This document shows, one piece after another, positions 1-11,971 of a stretch of DNA of 35,700 bases. Source of the stretch: Copromyces sp. CBS 386.78 (taxonomy: Eukaryota; Ascomycota; Sordariomycetes; Sordariales; Sordariaceae); NCBI GenBank assembly GCA_030685235.1, contig MU839298.1, positions 1-35,700 of the forward strand, in the 5' to 3' direction. The translations under genes were made by a program, and so were the position numbers. A model generated the notes under the pieces. It worked only from the letters and a program-made list of their open reading frames with translations. It had not been told where the DNA came from and searched no databases. Numbering within the stretch: position 1 is the first letter of the stretch; each line of letters opens with the position of its first letter.

Positions 1-307
1 GAATTTTTATTTATTTTTCTTCTATAATATAATATGTTGGGCGTATTTAGACGCCCTCTATAGCCCTTAGTATACAATAAAAGAAGAAAAAACTATTTAT
101 TTACTTTAAATTTAGAATATTTGAATTGAGTCTTTCCTTTGGAGAAATATATTTATAGCAACTAGACTATAAAATAGAGTAGAAAATTACAAAAATTCTA
201 ATATTATTTTTATACTAATAACTTCTTGTTTGGTAAACTTATATTTGGTAGTATTTTTGATAACGGTGCCGGAAGACATTTATGACGGTGCGAAAAGACA
301 TTCTCTA
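1..307 (+). mobile_element. Right end of element X (extends left of window)
   Basis: No coding signal is visible. The stretch is A+T-rich and holds a hairpin at 39-56 (GGGCGT, 6-nt loop, ACGCCC). It ends in two 22-nt units at 264-285 and 286-307, each beginning CGGTGC and containing GACATT. The same 45 bases occur inverted at 35605-35649. Related doublets close the repeats that end at 22842 and 32347, where homology between the two copies lies on the left and stops at the doublet. I therefore infer that X lies to the left and that 307 is its outer edge. Gypsy pol codons resume within a few bases to the right, so X seems to have inserted into element A. Confidence 0.5.
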
Positions 308-2970
308 TTAATTAGGCGGTGCCCTAATTTAAGAAGTCCCTATGGTCCTTTTTAGGTTTTATAAACTTCTACCGACGTTTTATTAAGGATTTTTCAATAA
401 TAGTAGGGCTGTTATACGAGTTTACGAAGAAGGATGCTGTATAGTTATAGTTTATTGCGTATAACTCCGCTTTTAAAATTTTGAAACGGGCTTTTACTAG
501 CGGACTTGTATTAAAGATCTATAATTAATTTAAAAAAATAATAGTTGAAATAAATACTTCTAATTAGGTTGTAGGAGGCACCTTATTTTAATATAGTGAT
601 AATAATGTCTTCTACCCCGTTGCCTACCTCTTATCTAAATATACGGCTTAAAAATATAATTATAATATATATAATAAAGAATTATTCGCTATTATTAACG
701 TATTAAAAGAATAAAGACTGGAATTCGAAGGAGCTTAATAGCCTTTCGATATTTTAACGGATTATAAAAACTTCTAAACGTTTATAACTAATAAATAATT
801 TATTTAACGTTATATAAAATAATTCTAATTCTTATTACGATTTAATTTCCTTATTAAATATATTCCGGGCCCCCAAAATCTTCGCCCTAATACTTTAAGC
901 CGTAAACCTAACAATCGCCCTACCGATACCGACGATAGCCGTTTAATAGCCCGTCAACGCGCCCTTCTAAATTTTGCGTAGTTCGAAGAAGGGTATTTAA
1001 ATAACCCTTCAAACTTCTTATTCTACTTAATAAACGATTACGACGATAAATCTATTAATAATATTATTTTAAACAATTATAAAACTTTTGTTTTCCTCTA
1101 AGAATTAATTTTTTACTTCGTAGACCCCGCTTACAAATAATAAATTCCCGATATTAAAAAGGTCTTTTATAAGGTATTTATAGAATATTAGGTAGTTAAT
1201 AATAATGTTATTAAATAGTATAATAAGGTTATTATTAACTTTTATAATAAAGAATTTTAATTTATTTTAATTAATTGTTAATATAATTCCCTTAGCGCGG
1301 AGTATTTTAACCGTAACGTGATTTACAATTTCCTATAACGCGATTTTTATTAGGAGGGGATAATTTATAATATTAGGGTTTTTTATAAAAACTATTTCCC
1401 TTACGCTAAAACGAGATCTTTAAAACGAAGATCCGCTAACTTACTCAAACCTTCTAAAGTTTTGTTCGCCCTATAGAAAAATATTTTTATTAATTATATT
1501 ACTCTACTACCACTAAACGTCTACTTCGGCCAAACCTTTAAATATATTGCTACTATTATTAATTGACTAATTAAAATATATTACTATATCCCAATAATAA
1601 TTCTAGAAATTAAAGAACTAATTAATCGCTTTATTAACCGGGTATACTACCTTTATAGCTTACTGAATACAATTCTTTCTAATCGTAGTACGTAATTCGT
1701 TTCACATTTCTAAAATATTCTATATAAATAGCTAACCGTTACCCGCAAATTAACCTCCGCTTTCCACCCCTAAACCAATACTCAAATAAAATATATTAAT
1801 GTAAAAATAAAATAATTCCTTCGTCTTTATATTAATTAAATACAAATTAATTAAACTAAATAGCTTTTTCTTACTAAATTTGCAAGTAATAACGTAATAT
1901 TATTATCGATTAACGTTTTACCCTTCTTCGCCAACTATAATTTTCACCCCCGAATAAGTATAAAGCTTCGTACCCTACTATATTCAAATTTATTACCCGC
2001 CTAGCTAAAAGAATATTATAAAATTAATAAATTAATTAACCGCTTCTAAACAATTTAAAATTTCGTATTATAACAAATAAGATACACCCAAATATAGTAC
2101 GAAAATAACGCTAACCGTTACCGAATCGACTCCTCTAAATATAAAGAAGGGGATTTAATATTCTTTAATACAATTAACTTCGCTAATAGCCGCCCAATAC
2201 TAAAATTTTACCTTTAATAGGAAAGTCCGTTTAAAATTATATAAACGGAGTTTTATACGGTTTATCTCGCCTTACTTTCGAATATAAAATATACCCCTAT
2301 CTTTTACGTTTTAATAATTTAACCCTAAATTAATAGAAGCCTCCGTAACTAAAATACTTTAATGGACGTTAAAATAAATAATAATAGAATTATAATCCGT
2401 ATAAATAATTACGAGGAAGGTACCGAATAAAATTTCGAAAAATTTATCGATTATATTTAATTAGGTAATAATACTTACTAATATTACTATATATAATAGA
2501 AAGGCGATTACTAACCGACCTAAGAACTTAAAGCTAATATTATTAACTACGAAGAAATAATCCTACGCTTCTATAAAGAGAATCCCAACGAATCGGTACC
2601 TCCCGAAGTATAGTAATAGCCTAAATATATTACTAATACCGCCCCGGTACCCGATCCCGAGCCCGCTCCCGAAGCCCCCGAAGCCGTTCCTAAGCCCCCT
2701 AAACGGCGCTCCGCCCACTTAATACAACGGGAAACTACGGCCGTAATCGACCTATCTACTCTGCTCCCCGACAGCGTTACGACTATTCGTATACTAACTA
2801 AGCTAATAAATAAAAAGGTAGAGGAATCTTTAGCCTTACTATATAGGAAGATACTACAGAAGTTACTAGATATCTAGGCAGGCAAGATACCGCCTACAGA
2901 AGTTACTAACTACAATAAGATATTGGAAGAGATAGAGCTAAACGAATGGAAACAACTATAATTATATATA
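308..2970 (+). pseudogene. Chromovirus A pol remnant: RT end, RNase H, integrase, chromodomain
   Basis: This is the 3' two thirds of a Ty3/gypsy (chromovirus) pol. It opens with the end of reverse transcriptase, where [13 protein letters not shown] reads at about 350-390. RNase H follows at about 545-1020 (VEINTSN and YNKELFAI blocks). The integrase core is at about 1500-2250. All three catalytic positions are altered: D to N before LIKIYYYIP, D to N in LSNRST, and E to K in NTQIKYIN. A chromodomain lies at about 2370-2590 (KGDY then TWEL, after restoring a W stop). The Pro/Ala/Glu-rich tail at 2600-2950 is richer in G+C and less mutated. Dozens of in-frame TAA/TAG codons sit where Gln/Trp is expected. 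The 5' half (gag, protease, most RT) is absent, cut at X. Confidence 0.85.
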
Positions 2971-3013
2971 TATATAATTTGAAACTACTAGAGCTTCTTT
3001 TGAAGGGGGATAG

Positions 3014-3234
3014 TATTATAGGATTAGCCTATAATATACCTACCCTACACCGACTCTTAGATATACTATGCCTAGAGCTATGGTACAGTTACGTGCAGGG
3101 TTATATATGCGTACGGACTAGCCTTCCAGGGCTCTCGCCCATATAGCCAGTCCTCCGCACACATCCTCTCTTCCTCTCCTTCGCACAACAACGTATATCC
3201 TACCCTACCCCCAACAGTGCCTCACCCCGTAATA
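3014..3234 (+). repeat. 3' LTR of chromovirus A
   Basis: The 221-bp LTR follows a polypurine tract (GAAGGGGGATAG, ends 3013). It starts TATTATAGG and ends CCCCGTAATA, RIP-altered forms of TGTCACAGG and CCCCGTGACA seen in the sister elements. A stem-loop (TTATAGG/CCTATAA) sits at its 5' edge. The start and end were set by alignment with the two LTRs of element C. The next 5 bases, GTACT, would be its target duplication, but the partner is outside the window. Confidence 0.75.
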
Positions 3235-3235
3235 G

Positions 3236-3362
3236 TACTGTGACAGGGCGGCAGTGCATCTGACCACCAAGCCAAACCTATAAAAGATAGGACGATGTTC
3301 GCTTGCCAACGAACATCGGGATACACTACTATATACCTTGGTCACAAGGTAATCCTATAACA
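3236..3362 (-). repeat. S terminal repeat, copy 1 (carries the R1 empty site)
   Basis: Direct repeat with copy 2. It includes a perfect 9-bp inverted repeat (CGATGTTCG, 8-nt loop, CGAACATCG) at about 3292-3317. Its run CACTACTATATACCTTGG at about 3324-3341 is exactly the sequence expected if R1 and one TA were removed from copy 2. Confidence 0.7.
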
Positions 3363-3668
3363 CTACCTTCCCTCAAAAGAGGCTCTGCAAGAGCCGATAT
3401 ACGGCGAGAGGCAGCTCTCACTTAGGGGTCATCCGTAGATGCCCGACTGAGAAGGTAGGCATATAGCACTACCTGAAAGATGTAGCACATCTTTCCAATA
3501 AGTTCGTTGACCGGGCTTTAGTTGTAGTTGCATTGTCTTCGTGCGAATAATTCCAAGGTTGCTCTCTTGTGGGAACCTCAAACTGTCTACTATAGACGGA
3601 ATGCAGCATCGAAAAACCCGCCCTCAATTGCCCCGGTCGGGAATCGAACCCACCGTAGTAAGCGAACA
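3363..3668 (-). other. S core, non-coding
   Basis: The base composition is ordinary and shows little RIP. It contains the 3' half of the tRNA-like sequence and several short hairpins, e.g. GGCTCTGCAAGAGCC at about 3380-3394. Short open frames cross it on both strands but none shows a recognisable protein, and they extend into the flanking repeats; I do not call them genes. Confidence 0.5.
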
Positions 3669-3712
3669 TACTGTGACAGGGCGGCAGTGCATCTGACCAC
3701 CAAGCCAAACCT
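3632..3712 (-). ncRNA. tRNA-like sequence with Pol III A and B boxes (tRNA-Asp-like, degenerate)
   Basis: On the minus strand an A-box-like TGGCTTGGTGG (3697-3707) and a perfect B box GGTTCGATTCC (3640-3650) are spaced as in a tRNA gene. CTGTCAC at 3673-3679 looks like the anticodon loop of tRNA-Asp(GUC). The acceptor strands do not pair and the anticodon stem cannot form with its usual partner, so this is a pseudo-tRNA or a tRNA-derived promoter, not a working tRNA. The 5' half lies in the S terminal repeat and is present twice; the 3' half lies only in the S core. Confidence 0.45.
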
Positions 3713-4084
3713 ATAAAAGATAGGACGATGTTCGCTTGCCAACGAACATCGGGATGCACTACTATACTTACCTAATAATATAAGGGTTAAAGTTATTGTA
3801 GTACGATAGTTATACAACGGTATTTATATCTACTACGGTTATAGATTTGGATAGGGTGGTGCAACGGTTTAATGAGTTGCAACCGTGTTGCAACCGTTGC
3901 AAGATCTGCAACTATAGGATTTTTGCACATATGACGTAATTGCCAAAAAATTCCTTACGGAAAATTCATAATGGGAAATCGCGAATCTAGGTTAATAAAT
4001 CTCTTTTTTTTTAATTTTTTTATATTTTTTTTTTATTTTTTTTTTTTTTTAATTTGAAAACAACAAAATTTTTTGTCACAGCGA

Positions 4085-4137
4085 GGAATCGAACAAAAGT
4101 CTAAAGATAAAGAACTACTTTATTAACCACTTGGCCA
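4085..4137 (-). ncRNA. tRNA-like segment inside R1
   Basis: On the minus strand it has an exact A-box match TGGCCAAGTGG (4127-4137) and a B box TGTTCGATTCC (4085-4095), followed downstream by a long T/A tract. R2 has the same segment, so it was part of the ancestral R element. The acceptor stem does not pair, which suggests a tRNA-derived SINE head captured by R. Confidence 0.4.
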
Positions 4138-4422
4138 CTAGGCCAAATTTCTTAAGGAAAGGGTTAGTTTTTCTTACTTATTAAGGGGACGTTTAATATT
4201 ATTTATTTATTTTTTTTATTTCTTTTCTAAAGACTCGTTCGGTAAAATTTTTTTAAACTAAGATTTCTAGTTAAATAAAGGGCGCACGGACCTCTAACCG
4301 GGTATAAAATAACCGCCAAGAAATAGCGCTCATTTTAGTACGCTTTTAATTTTCAGGGTTAGGGTTATTAGCGAAAAAAAAACTTGGTCGTTTTCGCTTC
4401 CTTATAAAGGGGAGTTCGATAT

Positions 4423-4654
4423 TATCACGGGGATGACACCGTTGGGGGTATGGTTGGATATACGTAGTTGTACGAGGAAGGAAAGAAGGAGAGGAGGGAG
4501 GAGTGCGGTCTGGATATAGGGTAGGCTATACTGTGCCTAGATTTAGACTGAGGCCTATTAGTACGTGCGTATATATAGTCCTATTGGCCAATGGCCAATG
4601 GACTCCACTATATAGTACCTAGTGCTATGTGCCATTATAGGTAATCTTATAATA
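4423..4654 (-). repeat. 3' LTR of B
   Basis: 232 bp, matching the right LTR without indels and more heavily mutated. On the minus strand it starts TATTATAAG (original TGTCACAGG). It carries overlapping CCAAT/ATTGG motifs at about 4582-4601, a common fungal promoter element. A polypurine stretch (AAGGAGGTAA, minus strand) adjoins it. Confidence 0.92.
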
Positions 4655-5068
4655 TTACCTCCTTATAAAAGAAATTTATAGAACTTTAAACAATTTATTT
4701 AGTATATATATATAAAATAATAAATTATCCTTTATTCTAACTCCTCGATCCGTAATTCAACGCTTATAAGCCGTACTTAAATAACGTCGTTATTACCCTA
4801 CTAGTACGTCCTAGCCTCTAATCGTTCCTCTACGTTCTTTATCGGCGGCCGTTTACCCTACTAAACTTCCGCTAGTTTTTTAAATATTTTATAGAAGAAT
4901 TCGTTTATTTTCTTTACGTCTTCTTCGGATAAGGGTTCTAGCTCCCGGTTTACAATTTCGATTGCGGACCCTCGTACTTCCCGGCTGGCCGTAATATCCG
5001 CTACAACGGTATTAATTTGCTCCTTTAAGTCGGTAATACGTTTAAAGCGTTTTGGGGGTAGGGTTAGG

Positions 5069-5128
5069 GACGCTATATAGCGTATTTAAGGTGCGGACGA
5101 CGCTATATAGCGTATTTAGGGTGCTAGG
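5069..5128. repeat. Tandem 30-bp repeat with perfect palindrome CGCTATATAGCG
   Basis: Two copies of a 30-bp unit lie in the 3' end of B pol. Each contains the 12-bp palindrome (5071-5082 and 5101-5112). It lies beyond the chromodomain and would encode a duplicated decapeptide in the tail. Confidence 0.75.
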
Positions 5129-8100
5129 GCCTTTCGTTTTGGGGCTAGGGTCCGCTCTTGAAATATAGCCTTAATTTTTAATTAATTTTAAACTATTGGC
5201 GGGATAGGGTTATTTAAATAATCGTAATAAAATATAATAATAGAGTCCCTTATTCCTTTAACGTTATTAAAGGGTTTGTTAGTAGGATTATAATACTTCT
5301 ACTTTATAGTATAGAACTAATAACGGTTACCTCTTCGTTGGAAATAATTTAAAAGTTTATCGAACTCCTACTCCGCTACCTCTTTATAATTATTTATTTT
5401 AACTATAATTTTGCCTTCGTTAGTTCGTACGTTGCTTTATAAGTCGGTTTAATTAGGGAAGCCTTTATAGTAAGGTTTTACTATAAAGACGTAGAATATT
5501 AGTGAATACTTTATATTAGCGGGTAAAATTAATTTAATATTGTAGGATTGCGTTTAATTTATTTTGAAAGGGCTTTTCTACCGTAGGGATAATTTATTAT
5601 ATAGCCTACCGTTATTAAAATTAGTCGTATTAAGTAAAACGAAATTATTAATATAGTATTTCGGTATATTAGACCGATTTTCGTTAGCGTTGGTTTTATA
5701 CTAGTCTTATACCTTTTTTATAGAAGTGCGTATATAGTCCTAAATAGCTTCGAAACGAGCGAGTAGTTTACTAGCTTTTATATACTCTTTTTACTATACT
5801 AGCGAGAAACCTTCTAATAGTACGATTATTGCGGGTTCGATGCCTATACGGGGGTAGAAGCCGTAGTTAGTAAAGAAGGGGGTTACGCCCGTAGTTAATA
5901 ATATTATGTTATTTCCTACGAATTCCGCTAATACTAGCTATCGTACTTAGTCCGTTTGTACCTAATTGACGAAGATATATAAGTATTATTCTATTTCTAT
6001 ATTAATACGTTCCGTTTAGGCGTTGGTCTATAGGTGGAAAGCGGAGTTTAATAGTTTTTTAATAGTTAAACGTTTATAGATTGTAAATTAGAATAAGGAT
6101 ATAAATTGGGTGCTACGGTCGGAAACGACGGTATTAAGTAAATTGTAAAGGGTATAAATGCGATTAATAAAACGGTCCGCTAGTTCTTCTACTTCTATAG
6201 TAATGGTCGGAATATAGTAATATATCTTCGTTAACCGGTTTACGACGATAGCGATATATTTGAATTTTTAGTCTAAATAAAGGCTTTTTAGTAAAGGGGA
6301 AATATAATCGATTGATATATTAGTTTATAGTATGTAAGCTGTTAGTATAGGTTTGAAGTAGCTTGCCTTAATTTATTGTAATACTTTTATTTTAGAATAT
6401 ATTAGGTAATTTTTATAATAGGCCCTAATAGCCTCCGCTATACCTGATTAAAATTAATATTCGTTTATTTATACTTATATTTTATCTTTGCCTAGATGGC
6501 CGGCCGTTGGTAATAAGTGAGCGCGGTGGATTAATAGTAAATAGGTAGCGGTATTATTAAGGTCGATAAGTATCCTTCTTTTATAGTAGGCTTTGCCTCC
6601 CGCCGTAGAATATTCGGCGAAAGCGATTTTAAATTTCTTTTTAATATAGGGATGCTATTTAGTACAACTTAGGTCCCTTAAGTAGTTAACGGCCTTTTAT
6701 ATTAGGGTTAATTAATTATAATTTTCATTAATAATATCGTTAGTTAATTTGTCCAGTTCTTTTAAAGTATTTAAAGAAAGAAGGAATACTTCTTTATCGA
6801 AATTGAGGTCGTTGTTAGTCGTTATAGTCGATAGGAAGAGGTAACCCTCTTTAAAGCGGGCGGGGTTAATGAATTTATAGTTTTTTACCTTTAGGCGATA
6901 ATTATTTATATTTAGAAGTATATCTTCTAGCTTCTTATTTAGTATATTAAGGCGAAGATTTTGTGACTTTAGTATATAGAGGATTAAGAAATTGAATTGT
7001 AATAGAAATTATAATTATTATATATAGTAGGGTGTAAACTGCTTATTTATTATAAAGGTCTTTAAGTTCTTATAATTTGTAATAATATTAAAAGGTTGTT
7101 GGGCGCTTTCTAATTCCGGGCGCTACTCCTTTAGGGTTTTAATAATAGCGAAGAATTCTTTATTATAAATATTATAATTATATTCTACTATTGAATACTA
7201 TATTAAAAAGTATATAATTAGGTAGAATTCGCTATTATCCTTATATTAAGAAAGGGTACTTTTAAAAGCCTAATTTAAAGTATTGGTTTCGATAACTATT
7301 TTCTTAGATTAGTCGTAGATCCGTAGGGTTGGGCCGCTAGTAAACGCGGCCTTTAGGATTTTAAAAGCGGATTACTATATTATAGTCTATAACTATTCTA
7401 TATCCTTTTTTATAAAGTTATATAATAGTACCGCTATTATTGAGAAACCTTTAATAAAACGACGATAGAAGTTAGTAAATCCTAAGAAATTTTATAGAAT
7501 TTTTTTTAATATTAGGGGTTACTAATTTATAATAGCCTTAACCTTTGCTAGATCTATTTCGATATTGCCGGGTATAATGATTAATTTAAGATATTTAGTT
7601 TTTTTAATATAAAATTCGTATTTATCGATATTAATTTATAGGCCGGCCTTTTTTAAGCGGGTAAGAATATCGTTTACATACTTCTAATATTCTTCTTCAT
7701 TATTTAAAAAGATGCGGATATTATTTAAATAAGTAGTTGTATATATATTTAGGATATTATATAAGATATTATTAATATAATTCTAGAATGTATTAAACGC
7801 TCCTTATAGGCCGAAAAGATAAATAAATAATTTAAATAAATTAAAGCGGGTAATAAACGCCGTTAATTATTTGTATCTTTTTATAATACGAATATAGTTA
7901 AAAGCGGCAATAATATTTAATTTAGTAAAAATTTTTACTTTATAAATAGTATTAAAGGTTTCTTTAATTAAAGGAAATAGGTAGCAGCTCTTAAAAATAA
8001 CGTTATTAATCCTTTTATAATTTACGTAGATTTTGATACTTCTGTTTAGCTTTTATACTAGTAGGATCTAGGAAGCGGCCTCTAATTGCGAAGGACGGAT

Positions 8101-8984
8101 AAATTTATTATAGAAATTTTTATTAATTTACTTTTTGATTATATTTAATTCGTTAGGGTTAAATGCCTTTAATTTTATATAGGGCATTTGTTTTCCTGGG
8201 CGGAATTCGATTTTAAGATTATAAGAGTGGTAGGGGGGTAAGACCGTTACGTTATAAGGTTTAAAAACGTTAAAATAATTTTAATATTATTTAGGAAGCT
8301 TCTTTTTAATTTAGACGTCGGTTTTAGACGGCTTATCGGCCTTTTCGTAAAATTTGGCTACGTCTTTTTCCGTAATATTAGCGGCGAATTTAATAGTTTC
8401 GCAATATTCGAAATCCTCGTTTGCGTTACCGTTAAAGTAGATATATTTGGCGATCTTTGTTACTCGGATAGCAACCTTAGATCCTTTGCCGGCGTAGGCG
8501 TTAATCTACAGGTGGTAACGCTTATTTAGTAATTTCTTATACTTAGCGCCTTTACTATCCTAAATTTCTTATTCTATTTTTAAAGTAAGGTTCGCTAAAC
8601 CGTTGGGTATATTATAGTCGTAGTCGTATTTATCGTATTTAATTCCTATCCTTACCCCTCTATTAACGACGCCTTTATTATTTCTATATTCTTTAGGCTT
8701 TGGGGCGCCCCCCTCTACTTCTTTAGCCCGGGCCTCCTCCTCCGCCCTAGCCTCTTCCAAAATTTTATATAATTCTAGGTACGAAGTACGGAATATCCGT
8801 AAATAATATTTCTTATATAATTAATTAAAATTAGCGGCCGTTATATCCTTAATATCTACGGGGTTAATTGGCTCGTTCGAAAAGTACGTCTTGCGTACTA
8901 CAATACGGTAGTAGGGGTCGGATTTTCGTTGGCCTGTTACGGTACGGTAAATAGTAGGTTTAGTCCGCTTAGGAGCTTCGGTAA

Positions 8985-9050
8985 TAGTGTCCGCGATTGG
9001 GGCGGGATCTGGGGTAGTATCCGCAATTAGGGCGGGATCGGGGGTAGTAT
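8985..9050 (-). repeat. Tandem 30-bp coding repeat in B pol linker
   Basis: Two near-identical 30-bp units, rich in G on the plus strand, encode a repeated Pro/Asp/Ala decapeptide (DPAPIADTTP-like) between protease and RT. The frame is preserved across the units. Confidence 0.6.
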
Positions 9051-9559
9051 CGTCTTTAATAATATCGGGAGCGGGGTCCGCGATTAGGGTATTAGAGCCA
9101 ATTACTTCGGTTATACCTTATACAGTCTTATAATAATACGTATAAGTATACTTTTAGACCTTAGGCGTATATTATAAGGAGGGTAATAGATTTGCAGGAA
9201 GGCAGCGATTTATATAGTAATTAGTAAAGGTAACGGTACTATTTAATTATAATATCGTAGGGTTATAAAGTTTGAACTATAATATACCTAAAATAACGAG
9301 ATAGTTGTCGGCTAGGTCGTAGGTTAGTATAATAATTATTTTTATATAGTAACCAATCTATAACTAGACCTTATAATAATAAGTAATAAAGTCTTTAAGT
9401 ATATTATCTACTAAATATAAGGCCTTTAATTTAAGGAATTTTAATAGCGGGATAGTATAGCGGGTGTAAAATTATAATTAATAAAAGCGAGAGCGGAGTA
9501 ATTACTATTAATTAGAGCGGTATATTTATTCCGTTAATTACGTAGTCTATAGATAATTT

Positions 9560-11290
9560 AAGTAGAGAGGAGGATAGAATTATTATTATAGTTATTTAAA
9601 TTTGAATTCTTAAATTAAATTACTTTTAAATTTATTAGATTATTTACTTCCTCTTTTATTATTATAGACGATAGCCTTTCTAAGCGATTTAGTAGAGAGG
9701 TAGCGCATTTCCCGCGTTATATTCCGTAGGCTAGGTAGGAGTTAGAGTGGGGGATATAGCGGGAGCGGCGGGTTTAACGGTGGCGATGGCGTTAATGCGA
9801 GTACCGTTATTACTATTATTACTATAGCCGGTCTAGTTTATAGCGGGTTTACTATAATTATTATTATTACCTCCTTTATTACGACGGTTACGATAGTCGC
9901 GCTCCCTTTATTCTTTAAGGATGCCGGTATTAATATTGTTACGGTATTTGTAAATATAGTAGCTAATTTAGGCGTAATATTTATAAAGTCCGTTCTTTAT
10001 ATAGTAGTCGATAACCGCTTTATTAATTATACAGGCTAATTGAACGTTAGTAGCGTTTATAGTATTGAAATTTATAGTAATACTACTTTAACTAACGGTA
10101 CGTTCGGGGGTAACGGTATTGCCGGTACCGGTAGTACCGTTCTTAAAGTAGATATTAGTTTTATTATACTAATTATACTCTTCTAAATTAGTAGCGAACT
10201 TCTAATAGAAGGTAAGCTAGCCGTTAAAATTGTTATAGGTTAAGGTATCCTACTAGTAGGTAATAATATCGTAGATTTCGTTCGTAACCTTTATTTTTAA
10301 ATAATAAATTTTTATAGTATTATCGAAATCGTATTTATTAACGATAATAATAAATTTATTTTCGAAATCGAATTATTTCGTACCCTTAATAATTTTTAAT
10401 AATTCGAAATTGCGGCGTATTTCGAAAGTAAAGTTTATATAGTTATATTTAGTATTAAAATAGATAAAGAAGGCTTTTATATTCTCCTACTTCTATTTAG
10501 TCGGGTCCTCTTCTTTAATAATAAGTATTATATACGGCGATAAAATTTTGAAAGCGTTGCTTCTAATGTACGAAAAGATTTGCGCAAATTTATAACGCTT
10601 ATTTTAGTCGAACTATTAGGCATTTTAGAACTAGTATAATTAGATTTTATTACGCTAATCCTAGAAAATTTCAGTACGTTTAACGGTAGAGGTATTATTA
10701 TTAGTATAAACGGCGGGGTCTTTATTCGTACGGGTTTTCGGGGTAATTATAGTAGCTTCGTTATTAGAATTAGGGGCGGGGATAAAAACGGGCGGAGTGA
10801 CTTTATTGCGAACGGCTTTTTTAAGGGCTTTAATTTAGGTTTCGGCGGTCTTTTTGAGTTTAGTATTAGTTTCGTTGGCTATAACGAAATTATTACGGAG
10901 TTATTGGGCTTCCTGTCGAAGGTTGGTAAACTCTTATTAAAGGTTAGTAATAATGCTTTCTTAATTAGCGATTTACTAGTAGGCGGTTTCGAAGGAATTT
11001 TGGGCGGCGCTAACGAATATATTAGTTTAAATTAAATCCGTATAGATTAATTAGGCGAAAGTAGTGATAATGTAGGGAAAAGTAGTATATTGGGCGAATT
11101 TAGAAGCGGTATTAAGGACTTCTTCTGCGATTGGGTTATTTAGGTATTAGAGAGCGGTACTATTGAAGGTTTTTGTAACGTTTTCGAAGAGTTATTCGTA
11201 TTTAGAACTAACGATAGCGTTAATTATAGAAATAGCGACGTTAAAATTAGTAATAGGGGCCGCTATTTAAATAATTGTAATTAGTGCTTG
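9560..11290 (-). pseudogene. B gag remnant with mutated CCHC zinc knuckle
   Basis: The nucleocapsid knuckle lies at about 9945-9995. The spacing C-x2-C-x4-H-x4-C is kept, but the metal ligands read Tyr because TGT/TGC became TAT/TAC and CAT/CAC became TAT/TAC. An Asn/Ser/Pro-rich C-terminal part follows. Upstream is a long Gag-like region with many stops at expected Gln/Trp positions. The start codon cannot be fixed. The assignment rests on order (LTR, gag, pol) and on similarity in layout to C. Confidence 0.65.
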
Positions 11291-11500
11291 CTACTTTATA
11301 GTATGAATACTTACTACCTTGTAGCGTAAACGGTATCCGTTGGCTACTTTGTAACGACGAAAAAGAAGTTTGTCGCGATGCGACGAGAGAGGTGTATTAC
11401 GGTGCGATAAAATCGCGGGTTCGTTGGAGATATTTACAACGGCGGCGATAAATTTATTTTGAGGTGTACGCGCGTAGCGTAATAGTAAGGTATAATTAAC

Positions 11501-11732
11501 TATTACGGGGATAACACCGTTAGGGGTATAGTTAGATATATGTAGTTATACGAGGAAGGAAAGAAGGAGAGGAGGGAGGAGTGCAGTCTAGATATAGGGC
11601 AGGCTATGCCGTACCCGGATCCAGACCGAGGCCCACTAGTGCGTGCGTACATGCGGTCCTATTAGCCAATAGCCAATAGACTCGACCATGCAGTGCCCAG
11701 TGCTATGTGCCATCACAGGTAATCCTGTGATA
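11501..11732 (-). repeat. 5' LTR of B
   Basis: The less mutated LTR of B. On the minus strand it starts TATCACAGGATTACC, where a 7-bp stem TCACAGG/CCTGTGA can form around a 4-nt loop, and ends CCCCGTAATA. Promoter-like CCAAT motifs are shared with the other LTR. Confidence 0.92.
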
Positions 11733-11737
11733 GATAT

Positions 11738-11971
11738 TAAAGGAGGAAGGTAGGAAGGAAGGATTTTAAAAAAATTTCGGGGAAGGTGGGTCCAATTACG
11801 TCATGTATGTAAAAATCCTATGGTTGCAGATGTTGCAACCGTTGCAGCACGGTTGCAGATATTGCAACGGTTGCAGCACGGTTGTAAAAAATTTTTACCG
11901 TTACACCACCGCTGCAGATGTTAGAAACCGTTGTACAACTATAAAAGCATCCCTATATACCCCTAGCTAAG
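11738..11971. repeat. Right segment of R1 with GCAACGGTTGCAG-type motif cluster
   Basis: It holds the purine run that pairs with the left flank of B when B is removed, then several copies of a roughly 13-bp self-complementary motif (GCAACCGTTGC type) at about 11824-11890. It has no coding potential. It ends with the inverted terminus next to TA at 11972. Confidence 0.6.

Larger units (their letters stand above)
4740..9560 (-). pseudogene. B pol remnant: protease, RT, RNase H, integrase, chromodomain
   Basis: In transcription order: a protease-like stretch at about 9320-9240 (DLADNYLVILGI); a charged linker; RT at about 8170-7480 with YLNNIRIF at about 7700-7735 in place of [19 protein letters not shown] at about 7490-7450; RNase H at about 7320-6950 (YNKEFFAI); integrase at about 6850-5600; a chromodomain at about 5410-5220; and a C-terminal tail to about 4740. 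A codon run of about 63 residues at 8569-8760 is free of stops and encodes an Glu/Ala/Lys-rich linker, so this is the least damaged piece. In-frame TAA/TAG replace Gln and Trp elsewhere. No functional enzyme is possible. Confidence 0.85.
4423..11732 (-). mobile_element. Chromovirus B: complete Ty3/gypsy retrotransposon, RIP-inactivated
   Basis: The element is 7310 bp with 232-bp LTRs at 4423-4654 and 11501-11732. Both are flanked by GATAT (4418-4422 and 11733-11737), an exact 5-bp target duplication. Reading right to left it has Gag with a mutated zinc knuckle, protease, RT, RNase H, integrase and chromodomain. It inserted in R1; the unoccupied site survives in R2 at 30611-30615 (ATATC on the plus strand). 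The LTRs are the same length and differ almost only by transitions, so insertion was followed by RIP rather than by long drift. Confidence 0.93.
3767..11971. mobile_element. R1: TA-flanked non-autonomous element, split by B
   Basis: Without B and its duplicated target the element is about 890 bp. It is flanked by TA (3765-3766 and 11972-11973). Its ends are imperfect inverted repeats, CTTACCTA on the left and CTTAGCTA read inward from the right, followed by a second shared block ATAGTTNTACAACGGT. Next to each end is a cluster of GCAACGGTTGCAG-type motifs. No transposase is present. R2 at 30328-31350 is the inverted paralogue. A TA duplication fits Tc1/mariner-type or related integration, but the superfamily cannot be named from these ends. 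Confidence 0.65.

Noticed and set aside
260..307. Left terminus taken as the outer end of a 35-kb Starship-like element
   Set aside because: T1/T2 homology and the immediate resumption of gypsy A codons point to 307 as the outer edge; no tyrosine recombinase (DUF3435 type) is visible. Kept only as an alternative in the findings.
2946..3146. 66-codon open frame across the A pol end and LTR
   Set aside because: It runs from the pol tail through the polypurine tract into the LTR, so it is a chance frame.
3469..3817. Overlapping 62 to 96-codon frames in the S unit
   Set aside because: They cross the repeat and the tRNA-like sequence on both strands, and show no domain or conserved start.
3838..11890. 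GCAACGGTTGCAG motif clusters as a CRISPR array
   Set aside because: Repeats are short, self-complementary and adjacent without unique spacers; the context is eukaryotic transposon ends.
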